From: DASSBG01 sp965651365
Lineage (GTDB): Bacteria > Pseudomonadota > Gammaproteobacteria > Xanthomonadales > Rhodanobacteraceae
Direction of reading: 5' to 3'
NCBI GenBank assembly: GCA_965651365.1
Contig: CBFGSA010000019.1
Coordinates: 1 to 29,592, forward strand
Length of the DNA stretch: 29,592 nucleotides
Under the pieces are notes generated by a model. The model was not told the origin of the DNA and ran no database searches. It was given only the letters and a program-made list of their open reading frames with translations. Below are positions 7,689 to 15,031 of this stretch, in pieces. The translations under genes and the position numbers were made by a program. Each line of letters opens with the position of its first letter. The first letter of the stretch is position 1.

Positions 7689-8120
7689 ATGCGCACCCTG
7701 CTGCTTTCAACTCTGTTTCTTGCCGCAGCCATGCTCGCTCACGCAGCCGCCCCAGGCACCTACGGCCAGCCCTTCGCCGATGCTCCGGCAGTACCCGTTT
7801 CCCGTGCAATCGCCCAGTTTGATGCCCACGCTGGCGAACCCCGCCTGTTCAGCGGCCGCATCACGCAAGTGTGCCAGGCCAGGGGCTGCTGGATGATGAT
7901 TGAGCACGATGGAGCCATCGCGCGCGTGATGTTCGGCAAGCACGACTTCTTCATTCCCAAAGACAGCCACGGCACCGCCGTGGTACATGGCGTGCTCGAA
8001 CGCAAGGAGTTGACGCCCGAACAGCTCGAACACTTCCAACGCGAAAGCGACAACGGTCTGGTGGTTGAGCCGGTGGAGTATCGTATCGTGGCTGACGGTG
8101 TGCGGATCAAAGAAAGCTGA
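7689..8120 (+). CDS. Periplasmic DUF4920-family protein
   Basis: A 143-residue exported protein. MRTLLLSTLFLAAAMLAHAAA is a clear signal peptide with cleavage near AHA-A. The mature protein carries the DUF4920 hallmarks: FSGRITQVCQARGCWMMIE, with two cysteines spaced C-x4-C, and a later DFFIPKDSHG block. The fold is probably a small OB-like beta domain; the cysteine pair could bind metal or be redox active, but no function is established. It is an isolated gene. The upstream gap (7566-7688) shows no strong promoter, and no clear Shine-Dalgarno precedes the ATG. The downstream gap to 8315 contains no gene I can support. Confidence 0.8.
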   Translation: MRTLLLSTLFLAAAMLAHAAAPGTYGQPFADAPAVPVSRAIAQFDAHAGEPRLFSGRITQVCQARGCWMMIEHDGAIARVMFGKHDFFIPKDSHGTAVVHGVLERKELTPEQLEHFQRESDNGLVVEPVEYRIVADGVRIKES

Positions 8121-8314
8121 GCCCGATGACCTGCAACTCATAAATGATCGCTTGCTGAGCAACCCGAACCTGCACGCTGGGCACGAGTCGATCCATGCCG
8201 ATATGGGGCGCCAAAAACGGAAAAAACGGCGTCAGGTTGACTCATGGCTGGCAGCCGAAACCTTTGGGAGCGGCGATGTGGCTATGTGTGGCAGCCACCG
8301 GCTTGGATCAAAGG

Positions 8315-8818
8315 TCAGGCTCGAGATGCAAGCAGCGCATCGAGCTGGGCGAACTGTTCGGGCAATCCCTCGGCCGAGCCGGTGATGGCCTCGTCGAGGG
8401 CTGCGGCTGTGGGGTAAAGCTCGTGGAATGTCACGCGGGTACTGCCAGCGGTTTCCTCGAACGTCACCGTGGTGACCGCGCCCTGATCGCTTTCCTCGTT
8501 GGTCCAGACCATGCGCTTGTTCGGGATGACTTCCTGGTAAGTGCCGAAAAACGCCATGGGCTGGTCGGACATGGGATGGCGGAACACCAGGCGATAGGTG
8601 CCGCCGGTTCGCACGTCCATCTCGCACGAGAGCAGCGTCAGGCCGGCTGACTGCGGCACCCACCAGCGCTGGAACAGTTCGGGTTTGCTCCAGGCTTCAA
8701 AAACGAGATGGATCGGCGCGCTGAAAATCCGCGTCACGAGCAGTTCGCGATCCGACTTGCGTTGCACGGTGGTGGCGTTCGGGGAAGCCGAGCTACCTTC
8801 GTTGTTTGTTGCGGGCAT
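8315..8818 (-). CDS. SRPBCC/AHSA1-family protein, partner of an ArsR regulator
   Basis: A 167-residue START/Bet v1-like protein. The start at 8818 follows GAGGAGAAGG at ideal spacing. Family features: RELLVTRIFSAPIHLVFEAW at about residues 24-43, then FQRWWVP, then VFRHPMSDQPMAFFGTYQEV and RMVWTNEES, and the C-terminal helix GLPEQFAQLDALL. AHSA1-type proteins bind small hydrophobic ligands or chaperones in a deep cavity; the ligand is unknown here. The gene overlaps the ArsR gene upstream by 26 bases, and both are transcribed leftward as one unit. ArsR/SRPBCC pairs are common in bacteria and are generally autoregulated. Length and motifs are normal. Confidence 0.88.
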   Translation of the reverse strand: MPATNNEGSSASPNATTVQRKSDRELLVTRIFSAPIHLVFEAWSKPELFQRWWVPQSAGLTLLSCEMDVRTGGTYRLVFRHPMSDQPMAFFGTYQEVIPNKRMVWTNEESDQGAVTTVTFEETAGSTRVTFHELYPTAAALDEAITGSAEGLPEQFAQLDALLASRA

Positions 8819-9158
8819 TTGCCTTCTCCTCGGTTTTCAGGTTTTCGACGATGTCGTCCAGCGCATCAAAGCGTGCGCTCCACAGTTGCCGGTGCTTGTC
8901 GATCCAGGCGGCCTCTTGCTCAAGCCGGTGCTGGCCAAGCTTGCAGGTTCTCACGCGGCCGATCTTTTCGGTGCAGACGAGCCCGGCCTGTTCCAGCACC
9001 TTGATGTGCTTGCGCATGCCCGTCAGGGTCATCTCGAATTTCTGCGCCAGGTCGCTGATCGATGCGCCGGAACGCGCCAGTTGCTCCAGCACGCCACGCC
9101 GCGTGGCATCGGAGAGGGCAGCGAACGTTGCATCCAGACTGGGGTGACAGTGAACCAT
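8793..9158 (-). CDS. ArsR-family winged-helix repressor
   Basis: A 121-residue ArsR-type regulator of the group paired with SRPBCC proteins. The DNA-binding part runs from LDATFAALSDATRRGVLEQL (about residues 8-27) through the recognition region SISDLAQKFEMTLTGMRKHI to the wing (EKIGRVRTCKL). The ArsR metal box ELCVCDL is absent, so arsenic sensing is unlikely. Start at 9158: no Shine-Dalgarno exists, but a promoter (TTGCAA, 16 bases, TATACA at 9190-9195 and 9168-9173, minus strand) predicts a transcript beginning within a few bases of the ATG. A perfect 16-bp palindrome covers the start codon and fits autorepression. The 3' end overlaps the SRPBCC gene by 26 bases. Confidence 0.88.
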   Translation of the reverse strand: MVHCHPSLDATFAALSDATRRGVLEQLARSGASISDLAQKFEMTLTGMRKHIKVLEQAGLVCTEKIGRVRTCKLGQHRLEQEAAWIDKHRQLWSARFDALDDIVENLKTEEKANARNKQRR

Positions 9159-9166
9159 ATGGTTCA
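9151..9166. promoter_or_regulatory. Probable ArsR operator over the start codon
   Basis: TGAACCATATGGTTCA is a perfect 16-bp palindrome that includes the arsR-like ATG (9156-9158, minus strand). It lies just downstream of a plausible -10 box (TATACA, 9168-9173 minus) and would cover the transcription start, fitting autorepression by the adjacent ArsR protein. Confidence 0.65.
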
Positions 9167-9167
9167 G

Positions 9168-9195
9168 TGTATATCGTCGCCTGAATGATTTGCAA
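9168..9195 (-). promoter_or_regulatory. Promoter of the ArsR/SRPBCC operon
   Basis: Minus strand: -35 TTGCAA (9190-9195), 16-base spacer, -10 TATACA (9168-9173). The expected transcription start is near 9161, only about three bases before the ATG, so the mRNA would be practically leaderless. Confidence 0.5.
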
Positions 9196-9295
9196 TGGGA
9201 TTGTCACGCGGAGAAAGTGTGAACTTGGGCCGCATCCGAAGCCTTGCGCTGTAGCCAGGCTCCGCATTCCCGGCACTCGGGTGTAGCATGAACGC

Positions 9296-9787
9296 ATGAA
9301 ACTGGATGGTTCCTGCCATTGCGGCGCGGTGCGCTTTTCGGTGGATGCCTACGCGCCGGTGCCGTACATGCTTTGCTATTGCTCGATCTGCCGCAAGACG
9401 GCCGGGGGTGGCGGATATGCCATCAACCTGGGCGCATGGCGCGATACGCTGGAAGTCGAGGGCATGAATTCGGTCAGTGTGTATCGGGCGCGCATCGAGC
9501 GTGAAGGTCGCGAGGTCCCGAGCAGCGCCCGGCGCCACTTCTGCAAGCATTGCGGCAGCGCCTTGTGGGCGTGGGACGATCAGTGGCCGGAACTGCTGCA
9601 TCCGCATGCTTCGGCCATCGACACGCCACTGCCGCTGCCACCGGAGCGCAACCACATCCTGCTCGATTCCAGAGCCTCGTGGGTTGTGCCGCCGTCTGGG
9701 CCGGACGAGCACCACTTTCAGCACTTCCCGGATCAGTCACTGGAAGACTGGCACCGCGCGCATGGTTTGCTGTCCGGCAAGCGCTGA
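9296..9787 (+). CDS. GFA-family zinc protein
   Basis: A 163-residue protein of the GFA (glutathione-dependent formaldehyde-activating-like) family, a cysteine-rich zinc fold. The expected ligands are visible: SCHCG with C7 and C9, CYCSIC with C27, C29 and C32, and FCKHCGSAL with C83 and C86. The later DEHHF and W blocks also fit the family. Enzyme activity is unproven for most members, so I would not claim formaldehyde metabolism. The start at 9296 is the only in-frame ATG before the SCHCG motif. It ends 19 bases before the stop of the convergent SDR gene, with no obvious terminator between them. Confidence 0.88.
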   Translation: MKLDGSCHCGAVRFSVDAYAPVPYMLCYCSICRKTAGGGGYAINLGAWRDTLEVEGMNSVSVYRARIEREGREVPSSARRHFCKHCGSALWAWDDQWPELLHPHASAIDTPLPLPPERNHILLDSRASWVVPPSGPDEHHFQHFPDQSLEDWHRAHGLLSGKR

Positions 9788-9806
9788 AAACCGGCCCTTT
9801 GATGCC

Positions 9807-10619
9807 TCAATCAGTGACACGGTAGGACTTGGAGTTCTTCGCGGTCAGGTGCAGCGCCAGGCGGTCGGGCAGGAGTTCGGCGATGGCCTTGATGCTGCGG
9901 TTGATGCGGCCGGGGGTGTACACGGCGCGACCGCGTTCGACAGCGGCGAGGCCCTCGGCGACTACACGCTCGGCGTCCATCCACATCCATTTGGGCATTT
10001 TCGACACCAGCTCGCGCGCGCCGGTGACGTCGTGGAACTCGCTCCAGGTGAACCCGGGGCACAGTGCGCTCACCTTGATGCCGTGATCGCGGTTCTCCAG
10101 TGCCAGCGACTGGGAGAACTTGATCAGGTAGGCCTTGGCGGCGGCGTACAGGGTGTGGCCGGTGGAGCCGGGCAGGTGTCCGGCCAGCGAGGCGACGTTG
10201 ATGATGCGGCCGTAGCCGCGTTCGCGCATGCCCGGCAGCAGGCGGTGGGCCAGTTCGGTCGGCGCGGTCATCAGTACCTGGATGAAGTCCCTGTGGGTTT
10301 CCCAGGGCTGCGAATCGAAGGTGCCGGGGACGCCATAGCCGGCGTTGTTGATCAGGATGTCGATGTCCAGGCCGTGCTCGCGCAACTGATCCACCATCGC
10401 GGCGGGCGCGGCCGGGTCGGCGAGATCGGCCGGGGCCACGGTGACGGCAACGCCATGCTCGCGGCCCAGTTCCTCGGCCAATGCCTGCAGACGCTCGGCG
10501 CGGCGGGCGGTGATGACCAGATCGCACCCTTGCGCGGCCAGGGCGCGCGCGAAGGCGGCGCCGATGCCGGCCGAGGCGCCGGTAACCAGAGCGCGACAAC
10601 GGCTGTTGATTGGCTGCAT
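9807..10619 (-). CDS. Short-chain dehydrogenase/reductase (SDR)
   Basis: A classical SDR oxidoreductase. From ATG at 10619 (MQPINSRCRALVTGASAGIG) it has 270 residues. Motifs: cofactor TGASAGIG at about residues 13-20, a basic TARRAERL that favours NADP(H), NNAG, a catalytic serine in NVASLAG, and YxxxK in LYAAAKAYLIKFSQ. The C-terminal extension (VVAEGLAAVERGRAVYTPG, then ELLPDRLALHL) resembles the DltE/SDR group acting on lipids or polyols. The substrate cannot be read from sequence. An ATG at 10655 is an alternative start; neither has a strong ribosome-binding site, and 10619 gives the usual short N terminus. No partner genes. Confidence 0.88.
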   Translation of the reverse strand: MQPINSRCRALVTGASAGIGAAFARALAAQGCDLVITARRAERLQALAEELGREHGVAVTVAPADLADPAAPAAMVDQLREHGLDIDILINNAGYGVPGTFDSQPWETHRDFIQVLMTAPTELAHRLLPGMRERGYGRIINVASLAGHLPGSTGHTLYAAAKAYLIKFSQSLALENRDHGIKVSALCPGFTWSEFHDVTGARELVSKMPKWMWMDAERVVAEGLAAVERGRAVYTPGRINRSIKAIAELLPDRLALHLTAKNSKSYRVTD

Positions 10620-10920
10620 TTGAATGGCTGGCTCCGTTGAAACAACCGTCATCATAGATGATCGATGAAATGGCGCGACGCATCTCATTGCGCGGGCAAT
10701 ACGGGCGGAAACTCAATCAACATCGGGTACTTCACTCGACCTGATAGCCCTGTCCCCCAGCCGCGAAATGCTCATGCTCGTCATTCCGGCGTGCTTTTAG
10801 CGGGAATCCAGTGACTTCGCTTTGGATATGTGCGTGCAACATGGCGAAAGGCACTGGATTCCCGCCTTCGCGGGAATGACGAGCTGAGGGACGGAGCTAA
10901 TCAGGTCACGCGAACGCTGA
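10620..10920. other. Gene-free gap with one repeat element
   Basis: About 300 bases between the SDR start and the 3' end of the PIN-fusion gene. The only structure I see is the inverted-repeat element at 10778-10882. No ORF with family features and no convincing promoter hexamers were found. Confidence 0.6.
10778..10882. repeat. MITE/REP-like inverted repeat (TCGTCATTCC...GGAATGACGA)
   Basis: Outer arms TCGTCATTCC (10778-10787) and GGAATGACGA (10873-10882) are perfect. Inner arms CGGGAATCCAGTG (10801-10813) and CACTGGATTCCCG (10852-10864) are also perfect. The right side contains a smaller CCCGC-CTTC-GCGGG hairpin. The motif family (TCATTCCCGC...GGAATCCAGTG) is a widespread proteobacterial intergenic repeat; the left copy has decayed between the two arms. 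Confidence 0.8.
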
Positions 10921-11553
10921 TCAATCCCGCTGCAAGGCGTTTCGCGACAGCCAGTCTTGTGGCGTGGCGATTGTGAAAAGGTCTGTGCCCCTCATTCGCC
11001 TGGCCAGTTGCAGCACGGCGTCGTCCCGGCTCAGCAGCACATCGGCACCGGAAAGCAGGGCCAGTTGCAGAAATTTCTGGTCATCCGGATCGGCGCAGCG
11101 GGGCAGCTCTGTGTTCGCGCTATCCGGCAGCGCATCGGTACCGACAAACCGGCACATCTGATCGAACACCTCGACCGTGTTCACCCGTGCCGACAGCGAA
11201 AGTTTGAGCTGGGGGTAGGCCAGGACGCGACTGAATTCCTGGCGGCAGGCTGCATCCACCACCACTTCGCAATCGCCTTCATACATCATGCGGAGCAGGG
11301 TCTCGCAACGCGGGTCTCGAAAGACGAACAGATCCAGGCTTACGTTGGTGTCCAGCACCAGACGTGTACGCTCGTGTTCGGCTTTCAGCGGATTCTGGCG
11401 TGGCGGGTTGCGGCCATACCATTCGATCAGGCGGGCCTGGTATTCGCTGCGCGCCTCCTCGTAGGTTTCCAGCACGCAAGGCGCGCAGCCGCCACCGCAA
11501 CATTCGTCGGGCGCGGGTTTTTCGGGCGCTTGTGGACGTGGATCATCGCTCAT
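10921..11553 (-). CDS. Oxidored-like domain fused to a PIN nuclease domain
   Basis: A 210-residue two-domain protein. N-terminal residues 14-45 match the short oxidoreductase-like domain (PF09791): PDECCGGGCAPCVLETYEEA with C18, C19, C23 and C26, ending in Y..RLIEWYGR. From about residue 63 a PIN domain of the COG1569 type follows: RLVLDTNVSLDLFVF (D68), VVVDAACRQEFSRVLAYP, then DPDDQKFLQLALLSGADVLLSRD and TPQDWL at the end. PIN domains are metal-dependent ribonucleases and are often toxins, but no antitoxin gene adjoins this one. The fusion suggests that the cysteine motif targets or regulates the nuclease; this is inference. The start at 11553 gives the compact N terminus; an ATG at 11586 is possible. 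Confidence 0.85.
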   Translation of the reverse strand: MSDDPRPQAPEKPAPDECCGGGCAPCVLETYEEARSEYQARLIEWYGRNPPRQNPLKAEHERTRLVLDTNVSLDLFVFRDPRCETLLRMMYEGDCEVVVDAACRQEFSRVLAYPQLKLSLSARVNTVEVFDQMCRFVGTDALPDSANTELPRCADPDDQKFLQLALLSGADVLLSRDDAVLQLARRMRGTDLFTIATPQDWLSRNALQRD

Positions 11554-11764
11554 GTCGGTCGCCGACCATTGTACGCAGGTCGCCATTCATGATCTGCGTC
11601 GGGAGCAGAACGGTCCTACCACACAAATCGATCATCATCCGGCGCCAACGCGCTGCCCGTATCCAGTGCCAGGCTATCGGCAAAGAGACGCCGCGGTTCG
11701 CACGGGCGTTGCGCCACGAGCCAGTAGCCGTGCAGGTCAATATGGATGATCTGGATATTGCCTG

Positions 11765-12529
11765 TTACGGGTCCTGGCGGTAGAACAGCTGCAACTGGCG
11801 GTGCACGGCGGGCAGGTGTCGGCGCAGGACGGACGACTGCTCGAAGAACTGCTCGCTGAGCACGGCGAAGAATTCGGCCGGGCTCTCCAGCCCGTACGGG
11901 TCGATTGGCGGCTCGACACCCTCGCGCTGATCGGCGCGCAGCCGGTCCCAGGCGCTGGACAGTACTTGCCACCACTTGCGCCGATCCATGCGCCGGTGGA
12001 GCCGCCGGTCCAGTGGCGGAAAGCCATTGGCATCGCCATTGAGCATGTCGAGCTTGTGCGCCATTTCGTGGATCACGACGTTGTGGCCGGGGATACGCTC
12101 GGCATTGAGCACATTGGCCCAGGACAGGATGACCGGGCCGCGGCCCCAGGCTTCGCCGGCCAGGGCGCTGTCGGTCTGGTGCACGACGCCCGCATCGTCG
12201 ATGTGCGGGCGACCCGGGATGAAGGCATCCGGGTACACGATGACGCTGTGCCAGCCTTCATACCAGTCAAAGCCCAGCTTCAGAATCGGCACGCAGGCGT
12301 GAGTCGCCAGCAGCACCCGTTGTGCCTGATCGAGTTCCAGGCCTTGCACCGGCTCCACCGATTTGCCGTCGAGAAACTGCGTCGCCAGCACACGCAAGCT
12401 GGCCTGGTCGCCAGGGGCCAGACGCTGGGCCGGCTTGCAGTGTTCCAGAGCACTGCGCCAGTGCGCCTCGGCGATTGGATGGCGCGCCAACAGACGGCGC
12501 AAGCGCCAGTTGCGGATGGCTTCAAACAT
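11765..12529 (-). CDS. mtfA: MtfA-family zinc-dependent peptidase (M90)
   Basis: A 254-residue cytoplasmic metallopeptidase of the MtfA family. In E. coli MtfA binds the repressor Mlc and so affects glucose PTS control; whether that link exists here is unknown. The zinc motif HEMAHKLD is at about residues 154-161, followed by the family block NGFPPL and then PYGLESPAEFFAVLSEQFFE with the third zinc-ligand glutamate. An upstream WYEGWHSVIVYPDAF block is also typical. The start at 12529 (MFEAIRNWRLRRLLARHP) matches the usual MtfA N terminus. The frame stays open to 12691 (MTTDFPL), so a longer product cannot be excluded. The gene is monocistronic and divergent from the BON-protein gene. Confidence 0.87.
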   Translation of the reverse strand: MFEAIRNWRLRRLLARHPIAEAHWRSALEHCKPAQRLAPGDQASLRVLATQFLDGKSVEPVQGLELDQAQRVLLATHACVPILKLGFDWYEGWHSVIVYPDAFIPGRPHIDDAGVVHQTDSALAGEAWGRGPVILSWANVLNAERIPGHNVVIHEMAHKLDMLNGDANGFPPLDRRLHRRMDRRKWWQVLSSAWDRLRADQREGVEPPIDPYGLESPAEFFAVLSEQFFEQSSVLRRHLPAVHRQLQLFYRQDP

Positions 12530-12835
12530 GTGCGAATGGCCCTGAAGGTGGCCGGTGACCAGTGCAAGCACAATACCGGCATTTGCAGCGGAGCGGCGTT
12601 TCCTCGCATCGAACTCACTATGACTCATCCTGGCGTCCAGCATGTTGCATGACACCGGCACCGGGTCGCACAGAGGAAAGTCGGTAGTCATTCACGCATT
12701 CGTACGAGACTTGCTGAACACTTCTGATACAGACAGGGGCGGCATTGTTGTTGTTCATACGCAGGCAAGGATCGCGTCAATAGGCTTGTTCCGCGCCCTG
12801 CTCAGGGCGCTCCCTGAATCGAAAAGGAGCATTCA
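12530..12835. other. Divergent gap between mtfA and the BON-protein gene
   Basis: About 306 bases with no supported gene. The mtfA-proximal half remains open in the mtfA frame (possible N-terminal extension to 12691). The other half should carry the BON-gene promoter, but I see no convincing -35/-10 pair. It is less GC-rich than the coding DNA around it (for example GGCATTGTTGTTGTTCATAC). Confidence 0.5.
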
Positions 12836-13453
12836 ATGAACAAGACCTCACGACCTGTCCGCGCAAGCGCTCTCGCACTGGCCAGCACGCTGGGCCTTTC
12901 AGTGCTCGCGGCAAATGCCGTGATGGCAACTCCCGCTGCGCATGGTGACCAGCAGGCCACCGAATCGCAGCAACCCGTGAGCGATACCTGGATCACCACC
13001 AAGGTGAAGGCCAAGCTCGCTGCAACCGATGACGTCAAGAGTCTGGACATCAGCGTCGATACCATCAACGGCGTGGTCCATCTCACCGGTGACGTGCACT
13101 CGGATGCCGAGCGTGACAAGGCCGTCACGGCAGTGCGCAACATTGACGGCGTCAAGAAGGTTGATACCAGCGGCCTGAAGGTTTCGGCGCATCCAGCCGA
13201 AGAAGGCGAGCAGGAGTCGGCCGATTCCGATCAGCCGGTCAGCGATACCTGGATCACGACCAAGGTCAAGACGGAACTTGCCACGACCGATGGCGTTGAC
13301 AGCATGGACATCAGCGTGCACACCGTGAATGGTGTCGTGGCCTTGTCCGGTACGGTCAAGTCGGACATCGAACGCAAGAAGGCGGTCGCGGCCGCTCGCA
13401 GTGTCAAGGGTGTAAGCAAAGTGGACACCAGTGGCCTGAAGTCTGCGGAATGA
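12836..13453 (+). CDS. Periplasmic protein with two BON domains (OsmY-like)
   Basis: A 205-residue exported protein. It follows AAAAGGAGCATTCA, an ideal ribosome-binding site. The signal peptide runs through LGLSVLAANAVMA, with cleavage near residue 31. Two BON domains follow at about residues 47-114 and 134-202. They are near-copies: both begin QPVSDTWITTKVK and end KVDTSGLK, so this is a recent internal duplication. BON domains bind phospholipid surfaces; OsmY-type proteins stabilise the envelope during osmotic or stationary-phase stress. The linker between them (HPAEEGEQESADSD) is acidic. It is followed 55 bases later by a csbD-family gene, another stress-type protein, and the pair probably shares a transcript. 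Confidence 0.9.
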   Translation: MNKTSRPVRASALALASTLGLSVLAANAVMATPAAHGDQQATESQQPVSDTWITTKVKAKLAATDDVKSLDISVDTINGVVHLTGDVHSDAERDKAVTAVRNIDGVKKVDTSGLKVSAHPAEEGEQESADSDQPVSDTWITTKVKTELATTDGVDSMDISVHTVNGVVALSGTVKSDIERKKAVAAARSVKGVSKVDTSGLKSAE

Positions 13454-13508
13454 TTTGCCGGGTCCGGCATTCGAATCGCGACACCCAAACCAACCAAGGA
13501 GTCAATCG

Positions 13509-13706
13509 ATGAATGAAGATCGCATTCAGGGGCAGTGGAAGCAGCTGTCCGGAAAGATCAAAGCCAAATGGGGCAAACTGACCGACGATGATTTGCAGGC
13601 TGCCGAAGGCAACAGCGAATACCTGGTCGGCAAGGTGCAGGAGCGCTACGGCGTGGCCCGCGACGAGGCAAAGGCGCAGGTCGAGGAGTTCAAGCAGTCG
13701 ATCTGA
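13509..13706 (+). CDS. CsbD-family stress protein
   Basis: A 65-residue protein that is full length for the CsbD family. The start at 13509 follows AAGGAG at 7-base spacing. Hallmarks: MNEDRIQGQWKQLSGKIKAK, then WGKLTDDDLQAAEG, YLVGKVQERYG and a C-terminal helix EEFKQSI. CsbD-type proteins accumulate under general stress in many bacteria, but their molecular role is unknown. It directly follows the BON-protein gene and is followed by a strong intrinsic terminator, so the two genes look like one stress transcript. Confidence 0.92.
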   Translation: MNEDRIQGQWKQLSGKIKAKWGKLTDDDLQAAEGNSEYLVGKVQERYGVARDEAKAQVEEFKQSI

Positions 13707-13738
13707 GGAGCAGAGTCGTTTCCGCCTCTCCACTTTTT

Positions 13739-13767
13739 GCAGCCGGCCGCGTGCCGGCTGCTTTTTT
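13739..13767 (+). terminator. Intrinsic terminator after csbD
   Basis: GCAGCCGGC (13739-13747), loop CGCGT, GCCGGCTGC (13753-13761), then six T (13762-13767). A perfect 9-bp GC-rich stem and U-tract 32 bases after the csbD stop. Confidence 0.93.
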
Positions 13768-13903
13768 GTCTCGTGTGAACCAGATCAAGTTCCGATCTGC
13801 CGGGCGCACCAGCGGTCCACCATCGGCGACGTGCCGATTGCTGCAGGCAAGTCGACGCGCAGTAAAAAAGTCCGCGCGGCACCGTACAGGGTCGAACAGG
13901 CTT

Positions 13904-15031
13904 CTAGCCTACGAAGCGCGCCAGCGGCGTCTTGCGCACCAGGTACTGGTAGCTCAGCAGGCAGGCGGCCAGGGTTGCGGCGCAGGCGGCAGCGAACTTG
14001 ATGCCCCATGGCCAGTCCAGATCCATCAGTCGATACTGGATGACGAACAGGACGGGAAGGTGCAGCAGGTAGATCCAGTAGGAGCTGCGCGACAGGTAGC
14101 GCAGTGCCGGGTTGGGGCGATCCAGCAGGCGCTGGCCCAGAACCAGACTCGACACCGTCAGCCAGGTGCCGATGCAGGCCTCCAGCCATGCCACCGGCCA
14201 GGATGCGGTCGGGGTGGGGTTTTGCAGGCACAGCAGAAACAGCGCGTACATCAGCGTGGACAGTCCCAGCATGTGCCCCAGATACCGGCTGGCTTTCTGC
14301 AGCCAGTCGGGCTGCGCAAACAACTGCACTCCAAACGCATAGAAGGCGCCGTAATACAGCAGGGCCCAGAATTGCGGCAGCCATCCGTCCGGTGCAGGAA
14401 ACGGCGCGCTGACCAAGGCCAGCGCCGGCGTCAGCACCAGGGGCAGTCCCAACAGCACCCGGCCGGGCGATGCGAACGCGCGCATCAGCCAGCTCATGCT
14501 TACCTCCAGCGTGCGCACGATCCAGTGCAACACCCCGAACCACAGGAGGTAGTAGAGAAACCACAGGTAGGTGGTACTGGGCGGTAGTTGCGGTGCATCG
14601 GGGCGTCCCTGCCAATACCGGATCAACTGCAAAATGCTGGAGGGATGGGCGACATGGCTGGCGGCCCATTCGGTCGACGCACTGAGCGTCCACAGCACGA
14701 TCGGCAAGGCGACCACGAACGGCACGGCGATTCGCCGCAGGCGCTGCCGTGCAAGGCCCAGCCCGCCGGAGCGGGCCAGGATCAGGGCCGCGAAAAATCC
14801 CGACACGGCGAAGAACAGCGACATGCGAAACAGATGCGGCAGCCAGATGACGGCGTCCACCCACGGCGAGTCCTGGCGGTCGGCGGTCGGGAACAGCGAG
14901 CGCATCATCGGGCTGTAGGCCAGCGCGGCGTGGAAGCCGACGCCGGCCAGCATGGCCAGTGCGCGCAAGTGGTCCATGTAGTGCAGGCGCTGCCCTGGTT
15001 GCACAGCCCGGCTCCAAGCCGCGTTGGCCAT
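13904..15031 (-). CDS. Acyltransferase-3 family integral membrane protein
   Basis: A 375-residue polytopic membrane protein of the acyltransferase-3 family (OpgC/OafA-like), which moves acyl groups onto sugars or other envelope substrates. The start at 15031 overlaps the upstream permease stop by one base (TGATG), giving tight translational coupling. Family marks: the N-terminal block HYMDHLRALAMLAGVGFHAA with its LRALA and FHA elements, then FRMSLFFAVSGFFAALI, and about ten hydrophobic segments to the end (YWIYLLHLPVLFVIQ with the late histidine). It is the last gene of the operon with the GntR regulator and ABC transporter, so it may modify what the transporter handles or respond to the same signal. 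The acceptor is unknown. Confidence 0.87.
   Translation of the reverse strand: MANAAWSRAVQPGQRLHYMDHLRALAMLAGVGFHAALAYSPMMRSLFPTADRQDSPWVDAVIWLPHLFRMSLFFAVSGFFAALILARSGGLGLARQRLRRIAVPFVVALPIVLWTLSASTEWAASHVAHPSSILQLIRYWQGRPDAPQLPPSTTYLWFLYYLLWFGVLHWIVRTLEVSMSWLMRAFASPGRVLLGLPLVLTPALALVSAPFPAPDGWLPQFWALLYYGAFYAFGVQLFAQPDWLQKASRYLGHMLGLSTLMYALFLLCLQNPTPTASWPVAWLEACIGTWLTVSSLVLGQRLLDRPNPALRYLSRSSYWIYLLHLPVLFVIQYRLMDLDWPWGIKFAAACAATLAACLLSYQYLVRKTPLARFVG

Noticed and set aside
8793..9158. Arsenic-sensing ArsR
   Set aside because: The ELCVCDL metal-binding motif is missing, and the neighbour is an SRPBCC protein rather than arsenic-resistance genes.
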